A DNA stretch of 61,671 bases from assembly GCA_016932715.1 (NCBI GenBank), contig JAFGCG010000097.1, positions 1 through 61,671 on the forward strand, in the 5' to 3' direction. This document shows positions 1 through 8,410 of this stretch, piece by piece; position 1 is the first letter of the stretch; each line of letters begins with the position of its first letter. The translations under genes were made by a program, and so were the position numbers. The notes below the pieces were generated by a model. The model was not told the DNA's origin and ran no database searches. It worked only from the letters and a program-made list of their open reading frames with translations. This DNA is from Anaerolineales bacterium. Its GTDB lineage: Bacteria; Chloroflexota; Anaerolineae; Anaerolineales; Villigracilaceae.

Positions 1-39
1 GAATTTACACATCAAAACCAAGGCACATTTTGCTTAAAG

Positions 40-55
40 AGCGACTGAAGTCGCT
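40..55. repeat. short palindrome at operon end
   Basis: Perfect 7-bp inverted repeat AGCGACT/AGTCGCT with a 2-nt centre, ending two bases before the stop codon of the minus-strand FAH-family gene. It may act as an intergenic repeat or weak terminator of the pectin operon. No T-tract follows on the minus strand, so terminator function is only inferred. Confidence 0.45.
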
Positions 56-56
56 A

Positions 57-938
57 CTACAAACTGAATCTGTGATTTACTGAATTTCCGTTGACTACCA
101 TATTCTTCAATGTTCCCAATTTCTCTATCGTGATCTCGATCACATCGCCTGGCTGCAAAAATCGCTTTTGTTCCGCGGCTTCCGGCAGCTTGGTAGGCGT
201 GCCGGTGGCGATCACATCGCCAGCTTCGAGCGTCATGACCTGGCTGAGATAGGAGATCAGGTACAGAACGGAAAAGATCATGTCGCAGGTATTGACGCGT
301 TGTCCCGGAACGCCGTTCACGGTCAATTCCATTTCCAGGTTGTACGGGTCAGGGACTTCGTCGGGCGTGACCAGCGCCGGGCCCATTGGACCGAACGTAT
401 CGAAGGATTTGCCAAGCATCAACTGGCTCGTCCGTTTCCGATAATCGCGCGCGCTGACATCATTGAAGATAGTGTAACCGGCGATGCAGGACTGCGCTTC
501 TGACTCGGAAACCTGATACGCCCGCTTTCCGATCACAGCCATGAGTTCAGCTTCATAATCTGCCTGCGTTGTAGCCGGTGGGATCACGATCGGCTGGTTA
601 GGTCCGATGACCGTGTTCACGGTCTTGCAAAACAGGTTCGGATACTGAGGTAGTTCCGCTCTTCCCTTCTCCGTATGACCTGCATAGTTGTAGCCGACGC
701 AAAGGACCTTATCGGGGCGCGGGACCGGCGCGCGCAGGGTCACAGCGCTTTCGGGGAGGAGCCATTCCTCTTTAACGGAAGCAAGCGCCTCGTGAGTCTG
801 TACGAGGGCCGTCTCTCCAAGCGACAAAAAGGTTTTCATGTCCATTGGCATCCCGATCCGGCTCAAATCCAAAATATCCGATTCGAGCTGTACGCCGATC
901 CGTTCGCGCCGATCGTGATGAAAGGTGACGAGGCGCAT
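57..938 (-). CDS. FAH (fumarylacetoacetate hydrolase) family protein, probable 2-keto-3-deoxy sugar-acid hydrolase/hydratase
   Basis: The 293-residue product fits the single-domain FAH superfamily. It has the DKVLCVGYNY entry strand, the metal-binding DYEAELMAVIGK segment near residue 130 with conserved acidic residues, the FNDVSARDY motif, and the C-terminal GDVIATGTPTK loop. Family members act on 2-keto or 2,4-diketo acids, including 3-deoxy-L-fuconate/rhamnonate derivatives and fumarylpyruvate-type compounds. I chose the ATG at 938 over the GTG at 953; it lies one base after the stop of the upstream keto-deoxygluconate kinase, so the two genes are coupled. No good Shine-Dalgarno precedes either start. 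Its place at the end of a pectin operon suggests a keto-deoxy acid side product as substrate, but the exact substrate cannot be read from sequence. Confidence 0.8.
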   Translation of the reverse strand: MRLVTFHHDRRERIGVQLESDILDLSRIGMPMDMKTFLSLGETALVQTHEALASVKEEWLLPESAVTLRAPVPRPDKVLCVGYNYAGHTEKGRAELPQYPNLFCKTVNTVIGPNQPIVIPPATTQADYEAELMAVIGKRAYQVSESEAQSCIAGYTIFNDVSARDYRKRTSQLMLGKSFDTFGPMGPALVTPDEVPDPYNLEMELTVNGVPGQRVNTCDMIFSVLYLISYLSQVMTLEAGDVIATGTPTKLPEAAEQKRFLQPGDVIEITIEKLGTLKNMVVNGNSVNHRFSL

Positions 939-939
939 G

Positions 940-1974
940 TTAGCGTGAGACACGCCCAGAGGCGTCGCCGCCCATCAGGGTTTCCACTTCGCTGACGCTG
1001 ACCGCGTTGAAGTCGCCGAGAATGCTGTGTTTGAGGCAGGCGGCCGCGGCGGCAAAGTTCAGCGCCTTTTGCGGGTCATCTTTGTATTTGCGCAAGCCAT
1101 AGATGAGCCCAGCCATAAAAGAGTCGCCGCCGCCGACCCGGTCGACGATCGGCAGGATGTCATAGGTTGGCGCGCAGAAAAACTTTCCACTCTGCCACAG
1201 CACGCCCGACCAGGTGTTGTGACTCGCTGAAAGTGAACCGCGCAGCGTGATGGAGATGGTTTTGAGGGAGGGGAATTTCTTCGCCAGCTCTTCACAGACG
1301 AAGCGATAGTGATCGGCTTCCACCTTGCCCGCCGTGACATCCGCCTTGGGAGCTTTGATCCCAAAAACCTTTTCGGCATCCTCTTCATTGCCAAGCGCCA
1401 CGTCACACATGCTGACCAGCTCCGCCATGACCTCGCCGGCCGGCTTGCCCCACTTCCACAGTTTTGCACGGAAGTTCAGATCGCACGAAACGGTGACGTT
1501 CATCTCACGCGCAGCCTGAATCGCTTCCCGGCAGACCTCCGCCGCGCCCTGCGAAACCGCGGGTGTGATCCCGGTCCAGTGGAACCAGTCGGCGCCTTCA
1601 AAGACCTTCTTCCAATCGAGCGTGCCTGGCTGAATTGTGGCGAAACTGGAATTGGCGCGGTCGTAGATCACCTTGCTGGCGCGCTGCGCCGCGCCCATCT
1701 CGAGGAAGTAGATCCCGATCCGATCTCCGCCGCGCGCGCTGTGCTCCGTGCGGATGCCATAGCCGCGCAGGCTCATCAGGCAGGCATCGCCCAGTTCGTT
1801 CCTGGGCAGCCGTGTGACATATTCGATTTCTTCGCCGAAGTTGGCAAGAGAAACGGCAACATTCGCTTCCCCCCCACCGTACAAGGCTTCGAACGAACGC
1901 GCCTGGGTAAAGCGCTGAAAGCCGGACGGCGCAAGACGGAGCATGATCTCGCCGAAGGTAACGATCTTTTTCAT
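940..1974 (-). CDS. kdgK: 2-dehydro-3-deoxygluconokinase (PfkB/ribokinase family)
   Basis: The 344-residue PfkB-family sugar kinase opens with MKKIVTFGEIMLRL. It has the glycine-rich substrate loop GGGEANVAVSLANFG from residue 33 and the C-terminal PfkB signature RVGGGDSFMAG with catalytic Asp near residue 284. The overall pattern matches KDG kinases, which phosphorylate 2-keto-3-deoxygluconate to KDPG in the cytosol. The gene follows the GH28 gene by about 30 bases and abuts the FAH-family gene. In context it takes KDG formed from the unsaturated galacturonate that the GH105 and GH28 enzymes release. KduI, KduD and KDPG aldolase are not in this window and must lie elsewhere. Confidence 0.88.
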   Translation of the reverse strand: MKKIVTFGEIMLRLAPSGFQRFTQARSFEALYGGGEANVAVSLANFGEEIEYVTRLPRNELGDACLMSLRGYGIRTEHSARGGDRIGIYFLEMGAAQRASKVIYDRANSSFATIQPGTLDWKKVFEGADWFHWTGITPAVSQGAAEVCREAIQAAREMNVTVSCDLNFRAKLWKWGKPAGEVMAELVSMCDVALGNEEDAEKVFGIKAPKADVTAGKVEADHYRFVCEELAKKFPSLKTISITLRGSLSASHNTWSGVLWQSGKFFCAPTYDILPIVDRVGGGDSFMAGLIYGLRKYKDDPQKALNFAAAAACLKHSILGDFNAVSVSEVETLMGGDASGRVSR

Positions 1975-2003
1975 GACAGCGACTCCAGTGATAGTGTATC
2001 GAG

Positions 2004-3302
2004 CTAGGGGATGATCACCGCTTCAACGGATTCATCCAGGTCGAACGCTTTGCCAACCTGACCCGTCACCTGGACGTGCTCGAGACGAATACGGCGCGCG
2101 TTGCGGATAAAGAATCCGGCCTGAGACATGCTTGGGATGTCATCCGCCATTTCGGGGTAGCCCGAGTCGGCTTCCGCGGAAACGGAGATGGAAATATCGC
2201 TGAGGGAGATGTCCTCGAGCGGCATTTCCGCCAAACCATACAGAAACCCCGCGGCATGTTTTACATCACGCGCCGTGATATGACTGAAATGGATGCGCCG
2301 CAGGCGAGGTGTGCCGTCATTGACCGAACGCGGATTCTTATCGGACACGTTCAGATTGCCGCGCTCACCGATGTGATAATACAGATTCATGGTGAACGGA
2401 CAGAGGACGCCATCCATGATCAGGTTCGAAACGCGAATGTCTTCAATGATACCACCACGCCCGCGCCGCGACTTGATGCGGATGCCGCGATCGGTGCCAA
2501 TGAAAACACAGTTGGAGATCACCACGTTCCTGACGCCGCCGCTCATTTCGCTGCCGATGACCACCCCCCCATGCCCGCGTTCGAGCGTGCAGTTAGTGAT
2601 GGTGATATCGCGGCAGGGCGCGCAGTGATCGGGATGTTCATCTTCCGTGCCTGATTTGATGGTAATACAATCGTCGCCCACACTGACATGACAATCGGAG
2701 ATGCGCACCAGCCGGCAGGAATCGGGATTGATGCCGTCCGTGTTGGGCGAATCAGCGGGGTTGATGATCGTGATCCCGCGAATGTTTACATTCTGGCAGT
2801 GAACCGGATTGATCGTCCAGCTCGGTGAATTGATCGCAGTAAGACCTTCGAGGAGCACGTTGCTGCAATCGGAAAAGCTGACGAGGCGCGGGCGCGGGTG
2901 GGCAAGCGTTTCTTCCTTTTTTGCCTGCCACCACACCGCGCCCTGCCCGTCGATGATGCCGCGGCCCAACACGGCAATGTTCTGCAGATGATCCCCACCA
3001 ATCAGAGGAGCATGTGTATCCTGATGCCGGCCCTCCCAACGGCTATGGATGACCGGATAATCTTCAGGATTTTCGCTGCCCAGGATCATCGCACCCGCAT
3101 CGAGATAAAGTGTAATGTTGTCGCGCAGGAACAGGCTTCCGGTGAGATAGCGGCCCGCCGGCAGATAGACCGTTCCTCCCCCGCGCTGCGCGCAGGCCTC
3201 GATCGCAGCCTGGATGGAGGGAGAATCCAGGGTATGCCCATCGCCTGTCGCCCCGCGCTCGCGCACGTTCCATACCGAAGCCAGTCCTGTGCCGACCGTC
3301 AT
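2004..3302 (-). CDS. GH28 family polygalacturonase / exo-polygalacturonosidase
   Basis: The 432-residue right-handed beta-helix protein has all four GH28 signatures in order: NTD (187-189), DD (210-211) in GDDCITIKSG, GHG (243-245) and RIK (275-277). The two Asp clusters and the His are the catalytic set of this inverting family. The N-terminus (DSPSIQAAIEACAQRGGGTVYLPAG) is the usual pectate-lyase-fold entry. No signal peptide is visible, so it probably acts in the cytosol on imported galacturonides, from either homogalacturonan or rhamnogalacturonan. The start overlaps the stop of the GH105 gene by four bases (ATGA), showing translational coupling. Confidence 0.9.
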   Translation of the reverse strand: MTVGTGLASVWNVRERGATGDGHTLDSPSIQAAIEACAQRGGGTVYLPAGRYLTGSLFLRDNITLYLDAGAMILGSENPEDYPVIHSRWEGRHQDTHAPLIGGDHLQNIAVLGRGIIDGQGAVWWQAKKEETLAHPRPRLVSFSDCSNVLLEGLTAINSPSWTINPVHCQNVNIRGITIINPADSPNTDGINPDSCRLVRISDCHVSVGDDCITIKSGTEDEHPDHCAPCRDITITNCTLERGHGGVVIGSEMSGGVRNVVISNCVFIGTDRGIRIKSRRGRGGIIEDIRVSNLIMDGVLCPFTMNLYYHIGERGNLNVSDKNPRSVNDGTPRLRRIHFSHITARDVKHAAGFLYGLAEMPLEDISLSDISISVSAEADSGYPEMADDIPSMSQAGFFIRNARRIRLEHVQVTGQVGKAFDLDESVEAVIIP

Positions 3303-4441
3303 TCAACTACCCCGTGATTGACGCCGGCGCGTTCCATCTCCAAAGCCGCCAGGATGAAGGGTCCTACCCCCTTGGGATCATTGGGGATGATCTTTTCCGT
3401 GACGTAATATTCGAAGGATCCATCGCGATAAGGTTCGCCGCCAAGACCGGCACCGCCACAGACTTTTTCCAGGGTAAGCAAGCCCTGCGCATCGATCCTG
3501 ATCAAATTTTGCAGCAGGCCGTGATAGCCGCGCCGGGCAGAGAAAAGAAAATCCTGAGGCAGATAGCCTTTGCGCACAGCCCTGGCAAACGCGTAGACGA
3601 ACATGGTGGAGGCGGAGGCTTCCAGGTAATTGCCCTGGCGCTCAGGCAGGTCGAGGATCTGGTACCAAAGCCCGGTGGCTTCATCCTGGACTCGCACCAG
3701 GGCCCGCGCAGTCCGGTCGAGGATGGCGATCAAATCCTGACGATGTGCCTGCTCGCGCGGCAGTTGGTCCAACACATCGACCAGCGCCATGACGAACCAG
3801 CCGACGCCGCGCCCCCAAATATGGGGTGAGCGTCCGGTGATCGGATCACACCAGCGCTGCTGTTTACTCTCGTCCCAGGCATGGTAAAGCAAACCGGTCC
3901 GCGTGTCATGGGTGTGTTCTTCGATCAACAGGATCTGGTGAACGACGTCGTCGAATATCTCCGGTTCATTAAATCGGCAGGCATACTCAGCCAGGAAAGG
4001 TCCCGCCATGTAAATGCCATCCAGCCACATCTGGTAGGGATAGATCTTCTTATGCCAAAAACCATTGCTGTTTGTACGCGGCTGGGTACGCAGCTGCTCG
4101 CGCAGGAGATGGAGGGCTTTGCGATAGCGTTTATCCCCTGTCCGATCCAGGACACCGAAAAGCAGTCTGCCCGCGTTGATCTGGTCGAGATTGTATTCAT
4201 CCACCCGATAGGTGCGGATGCTTCCATCCGCCTGCACGAAGCGGTCGACCCAGTCCAACACAAAACGCATGTAACGGGCTTCGCCGGTCACTTCGGCGGT
4301 TTGCTGGATCGCCATGACCTGCAGCCCATGTTCGTAATGCCAGCGCGCATCTTTCAGCGTATAGCGCTGGAGTGTGGACTCGACCATGCGGACAGACCAT
4401 GATTTCAAGGTGGGCGGTTTTTGTGAGGAGAATTGCTTCAT
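3299..4441 (-). CDS. GH105 unsaturated rhamnogalacturonyl hydrolase (YteR/YesR-like)
   Basis: The 380-residue (alpha/alpha)6-barrel protein resembles Bacillus YteR. It contains the YPYQMWLDGIYMAGPF motif with the catalytic Asp at residue 141, the HAWDESK segment, and the RGVGWFVMALVDVL helix. The family hydrates and removes the 4,5-unsaturated galacturonyl residue left by rhamnogalacturonan or pectate lyases. There is no signal peptide, as expected for a cytosolic enzyme acting on imported lyase products. It lies just after a deleted GH4 gene and four bases overlap the GH28 gene. Its presence implies that a polysaccharide lyase is encoded outside this window. Confidence 0.9.
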   Translation of the reverse strand: MKQFSSQKPPTLKSWSVRMVESTLQRYTLKDARWHYEHGLQVMAIQQTAEVTGEARYMRFVLDWVDRFVQADGSIRTYRVDEYNLDQINAGRLLFGVLDRTGDKRYRKALHLLREQLRTQPRTNSNGFWHKKIYPYQMWLDGIYMAGPFLAEYACRFNEPEIFDDVVHQILLIEEHTHDTRTGLLYHAWDESKQQRWCDPITGRSPHIWGRGVGWFVMALVDVLDQLPREQAHRQDLIAILDRTARALVRVQDEATGLWYQILDLPERQGNYLEASASTMFVYAFARAVRKGYLPQDFLFSARRGYHGLLQNLIRIDAQGLLTLEKVCGGAGLGGEPYRDGSFEYYVTEKIIPNDPKGVGPFILAALEMERAGVNHGVVE

Positions 4442-4455
4442 GAGGCAACCTGTCC

Positions 4456-4686
4456 TTACTGCTGGTACGGGCGTCCTGGCGCGGTAACTTTCATCGCAGG
4501 CCGGCAGGCGCGGTCAACTTCCAGCATGCGGTTGAGAAATTCCCAGGCAGTGTCAATGGGGAGAGGACCGGTCGGGTCGTTGAAGCAGGCCTGGAAGGCG
4601 AGCGCCAGGTCGATCATCAACTTGCGCGCCCAGCCGCGGCTCCTGCCGCCAATGCAGGCAATTTTGAGAGGGATGGGTCTGGTCAT
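4456..4686 (-). pseudogene. internally deleted GH4 glycosidase (alpha-galacturonidase-like) remnant
   Basis: A short open frame (longest form begins at 4731; the ATG at 4686 fits the family start). It joins a typical GH4 N-terminus, the NAD-binding strand LKIACIGGRSRGWARKLMID, directly to a typical GH4 C-terminus, FNDPTGPLPIDTAWEFLNRML. GH4 enzymes are usually about 430-480 residues, so roughly 350-400 central codons are missing, including the catalytic Cys/His metal site. The frame is preserved, so a 76-residue peptide could still be made, but it cannot be an active GH4 enzyme. GH4 alpha-galacturonidases fit the pectin context. No Shine-Dalgarno precedes it. It lies 14 bases before the GH105 start. 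Confidence 0.7.
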
Positions 4687-4767
4687 TTTGAAAAGAGGAG
4701 ATTGCTTTATATTCTTGCGCTTCGTCTGCACCCAGGGCCCCGCTCAACACAGGAGGGGTCCAGAATA

Positions 4768-4793
4768 AGGCGGGCGGTTGGTGCCGCCCGCCT
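4768..4793 (-). terminator. GC-rich hairpin after binding-protein gene
   Basis: Perfect 10-bp stem AGGCGGGCGG/CCGCCCGCCT with a 6-nt loop, about 20 bases past the stop of the minus-strand binding-protein gene and before the GH4 remnant. Only a weak T-rich run (TTATTCT) follows on the minus strand. It could be a partial terminator or an mRNA 3'-end stabiliser that raises binding-protein dosage over downstream enzymes. Confidence 0.6.
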
Positions 4794-4813
4794 CTTTTAC
4801 AGAACCGGATCGG

Positions 4814-6469
4814 TTATTTTAGCAGCCCAGCATCCGATAGTACTTGCTGCGCGGCAGCTTCATATTCCTTTGCACCCTGTCCATCAAGACCGGCAAGGAA
4901 CTCTGCCCAGCTTTCAGGGGTCAGTTCTTTCTGGCCGAGCACGAACTGGATGATACCTTCGTTGTAGAAGCGTTCGAAGTCAGCGGCATTGGCGGGGGGC
5001 TGGATCAATAGCTTGGCAAACGCTGGAACCCAATTCTGACTTTGGAAGAAGGACAGATAGGTGTCGATCGGAGTCATTTCCCGTCCACCCTCTGTAGTGT
5101 AGTTGGGATAGCGGGCGCTGATCTCTGCCAGCGTGTTATAGAAGACCAACTGGTTGCGCATCTGCGTGAACGGCTGGCGTTCGGGTGCACTGTAGGCTTG
5201 CGCTTCATCGATACCATCGATGTTGATGAAGCCCTTTTCATCGAGGTTGAAATTGACTCCCTCTTCACCAAAGCCCAACAGATAGTAACCGTCAGTGGCA
5301 ATCCATTCCAACAAGCGGGCGATCGCTTCCATCTTGCCCTCATCCACTGCGCGTTGAGAGACAGCGAAGACATTGAACTGGGCGTCATCGAGCCCGTAGT
5401 AAGCCTCTCCGCCAGGACCGATTAGCGCGGGAAGCGGTGTCCAGGAGCCATCGGGGAAGTTCGTGTCGAACGGTTCATAGTTGGATTTGTTGCTAAGGGC
5501 GGCGAAGTCTTCCCACATGATACCGAAGCGGCCCTGTTTCCAGCGGGCGCGGAATTCATCTTTGCTCAGGGTGGGCCAATCAGGGTCAACAACACCGGCT
5601 TCGTTCAAGGCAACCATCACTTGCATGGCTTCGTAGTATTGAGGATCGCGAACATTCAACTCGAATTTATCAGGGCTGGCATCGACAAAGTTCCAGACGT
5701 CCAGAACGCCATAGGCACCAAAGACGAAGTTGAAGCGGCGACCAACGCCGGGACCTTCAATGAAGGCGCCAATGCCATAGGTATCGTTCTTGCCATTGCC
5801 ATCCGGGTCCTGTTCCGTGAAGGCCTTTGCCACGGCGAGCAGTTCTTCCGGGGTGGTGGGCGCTTCCAGGTCAAGGGCATCCAGCCAGTCCTGACGGATG
5901 ACAAATCCTTCGCGCTTGGGAATGCTGGGCGGTGCAGGCAAACCATAGACTGCGCCGTCGAAGGTCAACAAATCCAGGAGGTTCTGGTTGTTATAGTGAT
6001 TTTTCGTGCGCTCTGGCATCATAGCGAACATATCATCCACAGGAGCCACGAGACCCAATTCATAGTAGTTGACCAGGTTATCGCGTTCTCCTCCCCGGTT
6101 GGTGCTGGTGACCTGGAAAAAATCAGGAAGGTCATTCGCCGCGGCAGCGGCATTGAGCTTGGCTTCACCATCGCCAGCCGGGGGGATGATGACGTATTCA
6201 AGGTTGATGCCAAGCTCTTCACGGATGATGTCATAAGCGATCCAATCATCGGGCGGAGGGCCTGCCTCCGTCACAGTTGCCTGAAGCCACATCGTAATGT
6301 CAACGGGTTCGGGAGGGGTGGTTGGTTCCGGAGCCTTGGTTGGTTCAGCGGGAGCCTCCGGCGCTTCCGGCGGGGCTACTTCCGTCGGTGTGGCGGGAGC
6401 GCCGCATGCCGCCAGAATCTGGCTCAATACCAGAACGAATACGACAAAGATCATTTTCCAGCTTTTCAT
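4814..6469 (-). CDS. extracellular solute-binding lipoprotein, LplA/YtcQ type (rhamnogalacturonan or pectin oligosaccharides)
   Basis: The 551-residue protein starts with a lipoprotein signal peptide (lipobox LAAC, Cys22), followed by a Pro/Glu/Thr linker rich in APEAPAEPTKAPE-like repeats to about residue 55, then a long family-1-type solute-binding domain. The length of about 550 residues is typical of LplA/YtcQ binding proteins that work with LplB/LplC permeases, not of the roughly 420-residue maltose type. The ATG at 6469 is chosen because AGGAGAAG precedes it; the upstream 48 codons of open frame overlap the permease gene and lack character. It is third in the operon after two permeases and is followed by a strong hairpin. 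Ligand assignment to unsaturated pectic oligosaccharides is inferred from GH105/GH28. Confidence 0.87.
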   Translation of the reverse strand: MKSWKMIFVVFVLVLSQILAACGAPATPTEVAPPEAPEAPAEPTKAPEPTTPPEPVDITMWLQATVTEAGPPPDDWIAYDIIREELGINLEYVIIPPAGDGEAKLNAAAAANDLPDFFQVTSTNRGGERDNLVNYYELGLVAPVDDMFAMMPERTKNHYNNQNLLDLLTFDGAVYGLPAPPSIPKREGFVIRQDWLDALDLEAPTTPEELLAVAKAFTEQDPDGNGKNDTYGIGAFIEGPGVGRRFNFVFGAYGVLDVWNFVDASPDKFELNVRDPQYYEAMQVMVALNEAGVVDPDWPTLSKDEFRARWKQGRFGIMWEDFAALSNKSNYEPFDTNFPDGSWTPLPALIGPGGEAYYGLDDAQFNVFAVSQRAVDEGKMEAIARLLEWIATDGYYLLGFGEEGVNFNLDEKGFINIDGIDEAQAYSAPERQPFTQMRNQLVFYNTLAEISARYPNYTTEGGREMTPIDTYLSFFQSQNWVPAFAKLLIQPPANAADFERFYNEGIIQFVLGQKELTPESWAEFLAGLDGQGAKEYEAAAQQVLSDAGLLK

Positions 6470-6558
6470 CTTCTTCTCCTTTTTAGGTTTTTGGAAAGAG
6501 AGATTTTCTCTTAGTTTCTGGACAACAGGAGCAATAGCGAGGATATGAGTTAGTATTG

Positions 6559-7437
6559 TTATTCCTTGACACCTCCGACCAATGTACCTTTTGTGAAATA
6601 CCGTTGTATCCACGGGTAGATCAAAAACATGGGAAGCATTGTGATGAGAACACCCGCCGCCTTTAACGATTCGATCGGCGATGTGCTGAAAGCGTTGTAT
6701 TCAACATATTCGTTGAGACTCGATGAAATGAGAATATTGCGCAACAAAACGGGCAGGGGCAAAAGGTCGTTTCTATTCAGGTACAGGAGCGGTGTGAAGA
6801 ATTCGTTCCAAAAATACACAGCGTAGAACAACCCAATCGTTAGCAGGATCGGTTTGGACAATGGCAGGACAACATTCCACAAGACCTGTAATTCGTTCGC
6901 GCCATCCAGTCGGGCAGCCTCCTTGAGATCTTCGGGTAAGCCCTCAAAGAAGCTCATCATCACCAGCGTGTTGTAGACACTGACCGCAGGCGGCAGAATG
7001 ACCGCAAGATAGTTATTCGTCAGCTTCATACCTGTGATCAGCAAATAAACCGGGATCAGCCCGGGGCTAAAGAGATAGGTAAACAGCACAAGTGTCATGA
7101 TCAATTTACGCCCGGGCAAATTCCGAGTGGAAAGCCCATAGGCAAGAGGCACTGTCAAGGTCATGCTTATTGTGACGCCCAGGACAGTGATGACCACACT
7201 GTTCCACAAAGCGCGCGCGAACTGGGAATGTCCCATTAATTGCTTGAATGCTTCAAGCGTCCACTTCGTTGGTGGGAGAAAGAATGGAATCCCTTCGCGT
7301 GTATAGATATCGAGCGGGACGAAGGCGGTCACGATCACTTGCCAGAATGGGATGACGATGATGAGCAAAATGACCGTGAGAAAGATCGCAATTCCGACCT
7401 GGTAAATTCTGGCGTCGCGGGTTTTGGTGTACAACAT
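6559..7437 (-). CDS. carbohydrate ABC transporter permease, LplC/YtcP type
   Basis: The 292-residue inner-membrane protein has about six hydrophobic segments and the CUT1 permease EAA loop (EAARLDGANELQVLWNVVLPLSKP, in part) near residues 190-215. It resembles LplC/YtcP permeases for complex oligosaccharides. The ATG at 7437 has AGGAGAGCT six bases upstream; an alternative start 15 codons earlier overlaps the partner permease and lacks a ribosome site. It forms a heteromer with the permease ending at 7448. No ATPase gene is in the operon, so a shared MsmX/MsmK-like ATPase must energise it. Confidence 0.9.
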   Translation of the reverse strand: MLYTKTRDARIYQVGIAIFLTVILLIIVIPFWQVIVTAFVPLDIYTREGIPFFLPPTKWTLEAFKQLMGHSQFARALWNSVVITVLGVTISMTLTVPLAYGLSTRNLPGRKLIMTLVLFTYLFSPGLIPVYLLITGMKLTNNYLAVILPPAVSVYNTLVMMSFFEGLPEDLKEAARLDGANELQVLWNVVLPLSKPILLTIGLFYAVYFWNEFFTPLLYLNRNDLLPLPVLLRNILISSSLNEYVEYNAFSTSPIESLKAAGVLITMLPMFLIYPWIQRYFTKGTLVGGVKE

Positions 7438-7447
7438 GGCAGCTCTC

Positions 7448-8410
7448 CTAGTAAATGCTCTGCTGCGCCAGACGCTTGGCAACGCGGTTAGAGATGGTGA
7501 TCAGCACTAACCCGATCACACCTTTGAAAAACCCCACCGCGGTCGCAAGACTGAACTGGAAGTTCAGAACACCCTGACGGTAAACCCATGTATCAATGAT
7601 GTCTCCCACACTATACACAGGGATGGAATACAGCACAAAAATCTGATTGAAGCCTGCTTCCAGGATATGCCCCATACGAAGCAATGTTACCAGCACAATG
7701 ACAGGGAGAATGCCAGGCAGAGAGATATACCAGATGCGCTGGAGAGGGGTGGCTCCATCCACCGCGGCTGCTTCGTATAAATCGGGACTGATCGCCAGAA
7801 GAGCCGCGAGATAAAGGATGGTGCCCCAACCGGTCTCCTTCCAGATATCCGAGAGGATAACCACCCAACGGAAATACTTGGGAGAAGTGAGAAATGCGAT
7901 GGGTTCCCCTCCGAACCTTTCGATAATCGCGTTCAGCAACCCGTTTCCTGGCGAGAGGATGACCAGCATGACCCCGAACATGATGACCCAGGAGAGGAAG
8001 TGCGGCAGGTAAATCGCCGTCTGCACGAGCGTTCGGAAGCGGAGGAGCCATGTTTCATGCAATGCAATCGCAACGATCACCGCCAAAGGCAGGCCCAGGA
8101 CAAGTTTTGCCACGCTGAATATGATCGTATTCGCCATCAGCTCAGTGAAATAGAACGAGTTGATGAACGTCCCAAAATGCTCGAATCCCACCCATGGACT
8201 CCCCCATACACCGAGTAAAGGTTTGAAATCCTTGAATGCAATCTGTGCATTCCAAAGTGGACCATATTTGAAGACCACAAAATAGATCAGTGTTGGCGTC
8301 ATCAGGAAGTAAAGCCAACGCTGCCGCCACATCGTGCGCAGCAACTTTTTGATACTGAGCTTTTCAGCGGCGGGAACTTTGGAGGGAAGTGCTAGTACTT
8401 TTGTTGTCAT
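7448..8410 (-). CDS. carbohydrate ABC transporter permease, LplB/YteP type
   Basis: The 320-residue CUT1 permease is first in the pectin operon. It has an N-terminal cytosolic segment, a first membrane span around residues 33-50 (WLYFLMTPTLIYFVVF), five further spans, and an EAA loop reading EAAAVDGATPLQRIWYISLPG. This family (LplB, YteP) pairs with LplC/YtcP. The gene is divergent from the hybrid AraC regulator, with a 304-base gap that contains repeated ATTTTGG sites, so transcription of the whole pectin operon probably starts there. It ends 10 bases before the next permease start. Confidence 0.9.
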   Translation of the reverse strand: MTTKVLALPSKVPAAEKLSIKKLLRTMWRQRWLYFLMTPTLIYFVVFKYGPLWNAQIAFKDFKPLLGVWGSPWVGFEHFGTFINSFYFTELMANTIIFSVAKLVLGLPLAVIVAIALHETWLLRFRTLVQTAIYLPHFLSWVIMFGVMLVILSPGNGLLNAIIERFGGEPIAFLTSPKYFRWVVILSDIWKETGWGTILYLAALLAISPDLYEAAAVDGATPLQRIWYISLPGILPVIVLVTLLRMGHILEAGFNQIFVLYSIPVYSVGDIIDTWVYRQGVLNFQFSLATAVGFFKGVIGLVLITISNRVAKRLAQQSIY

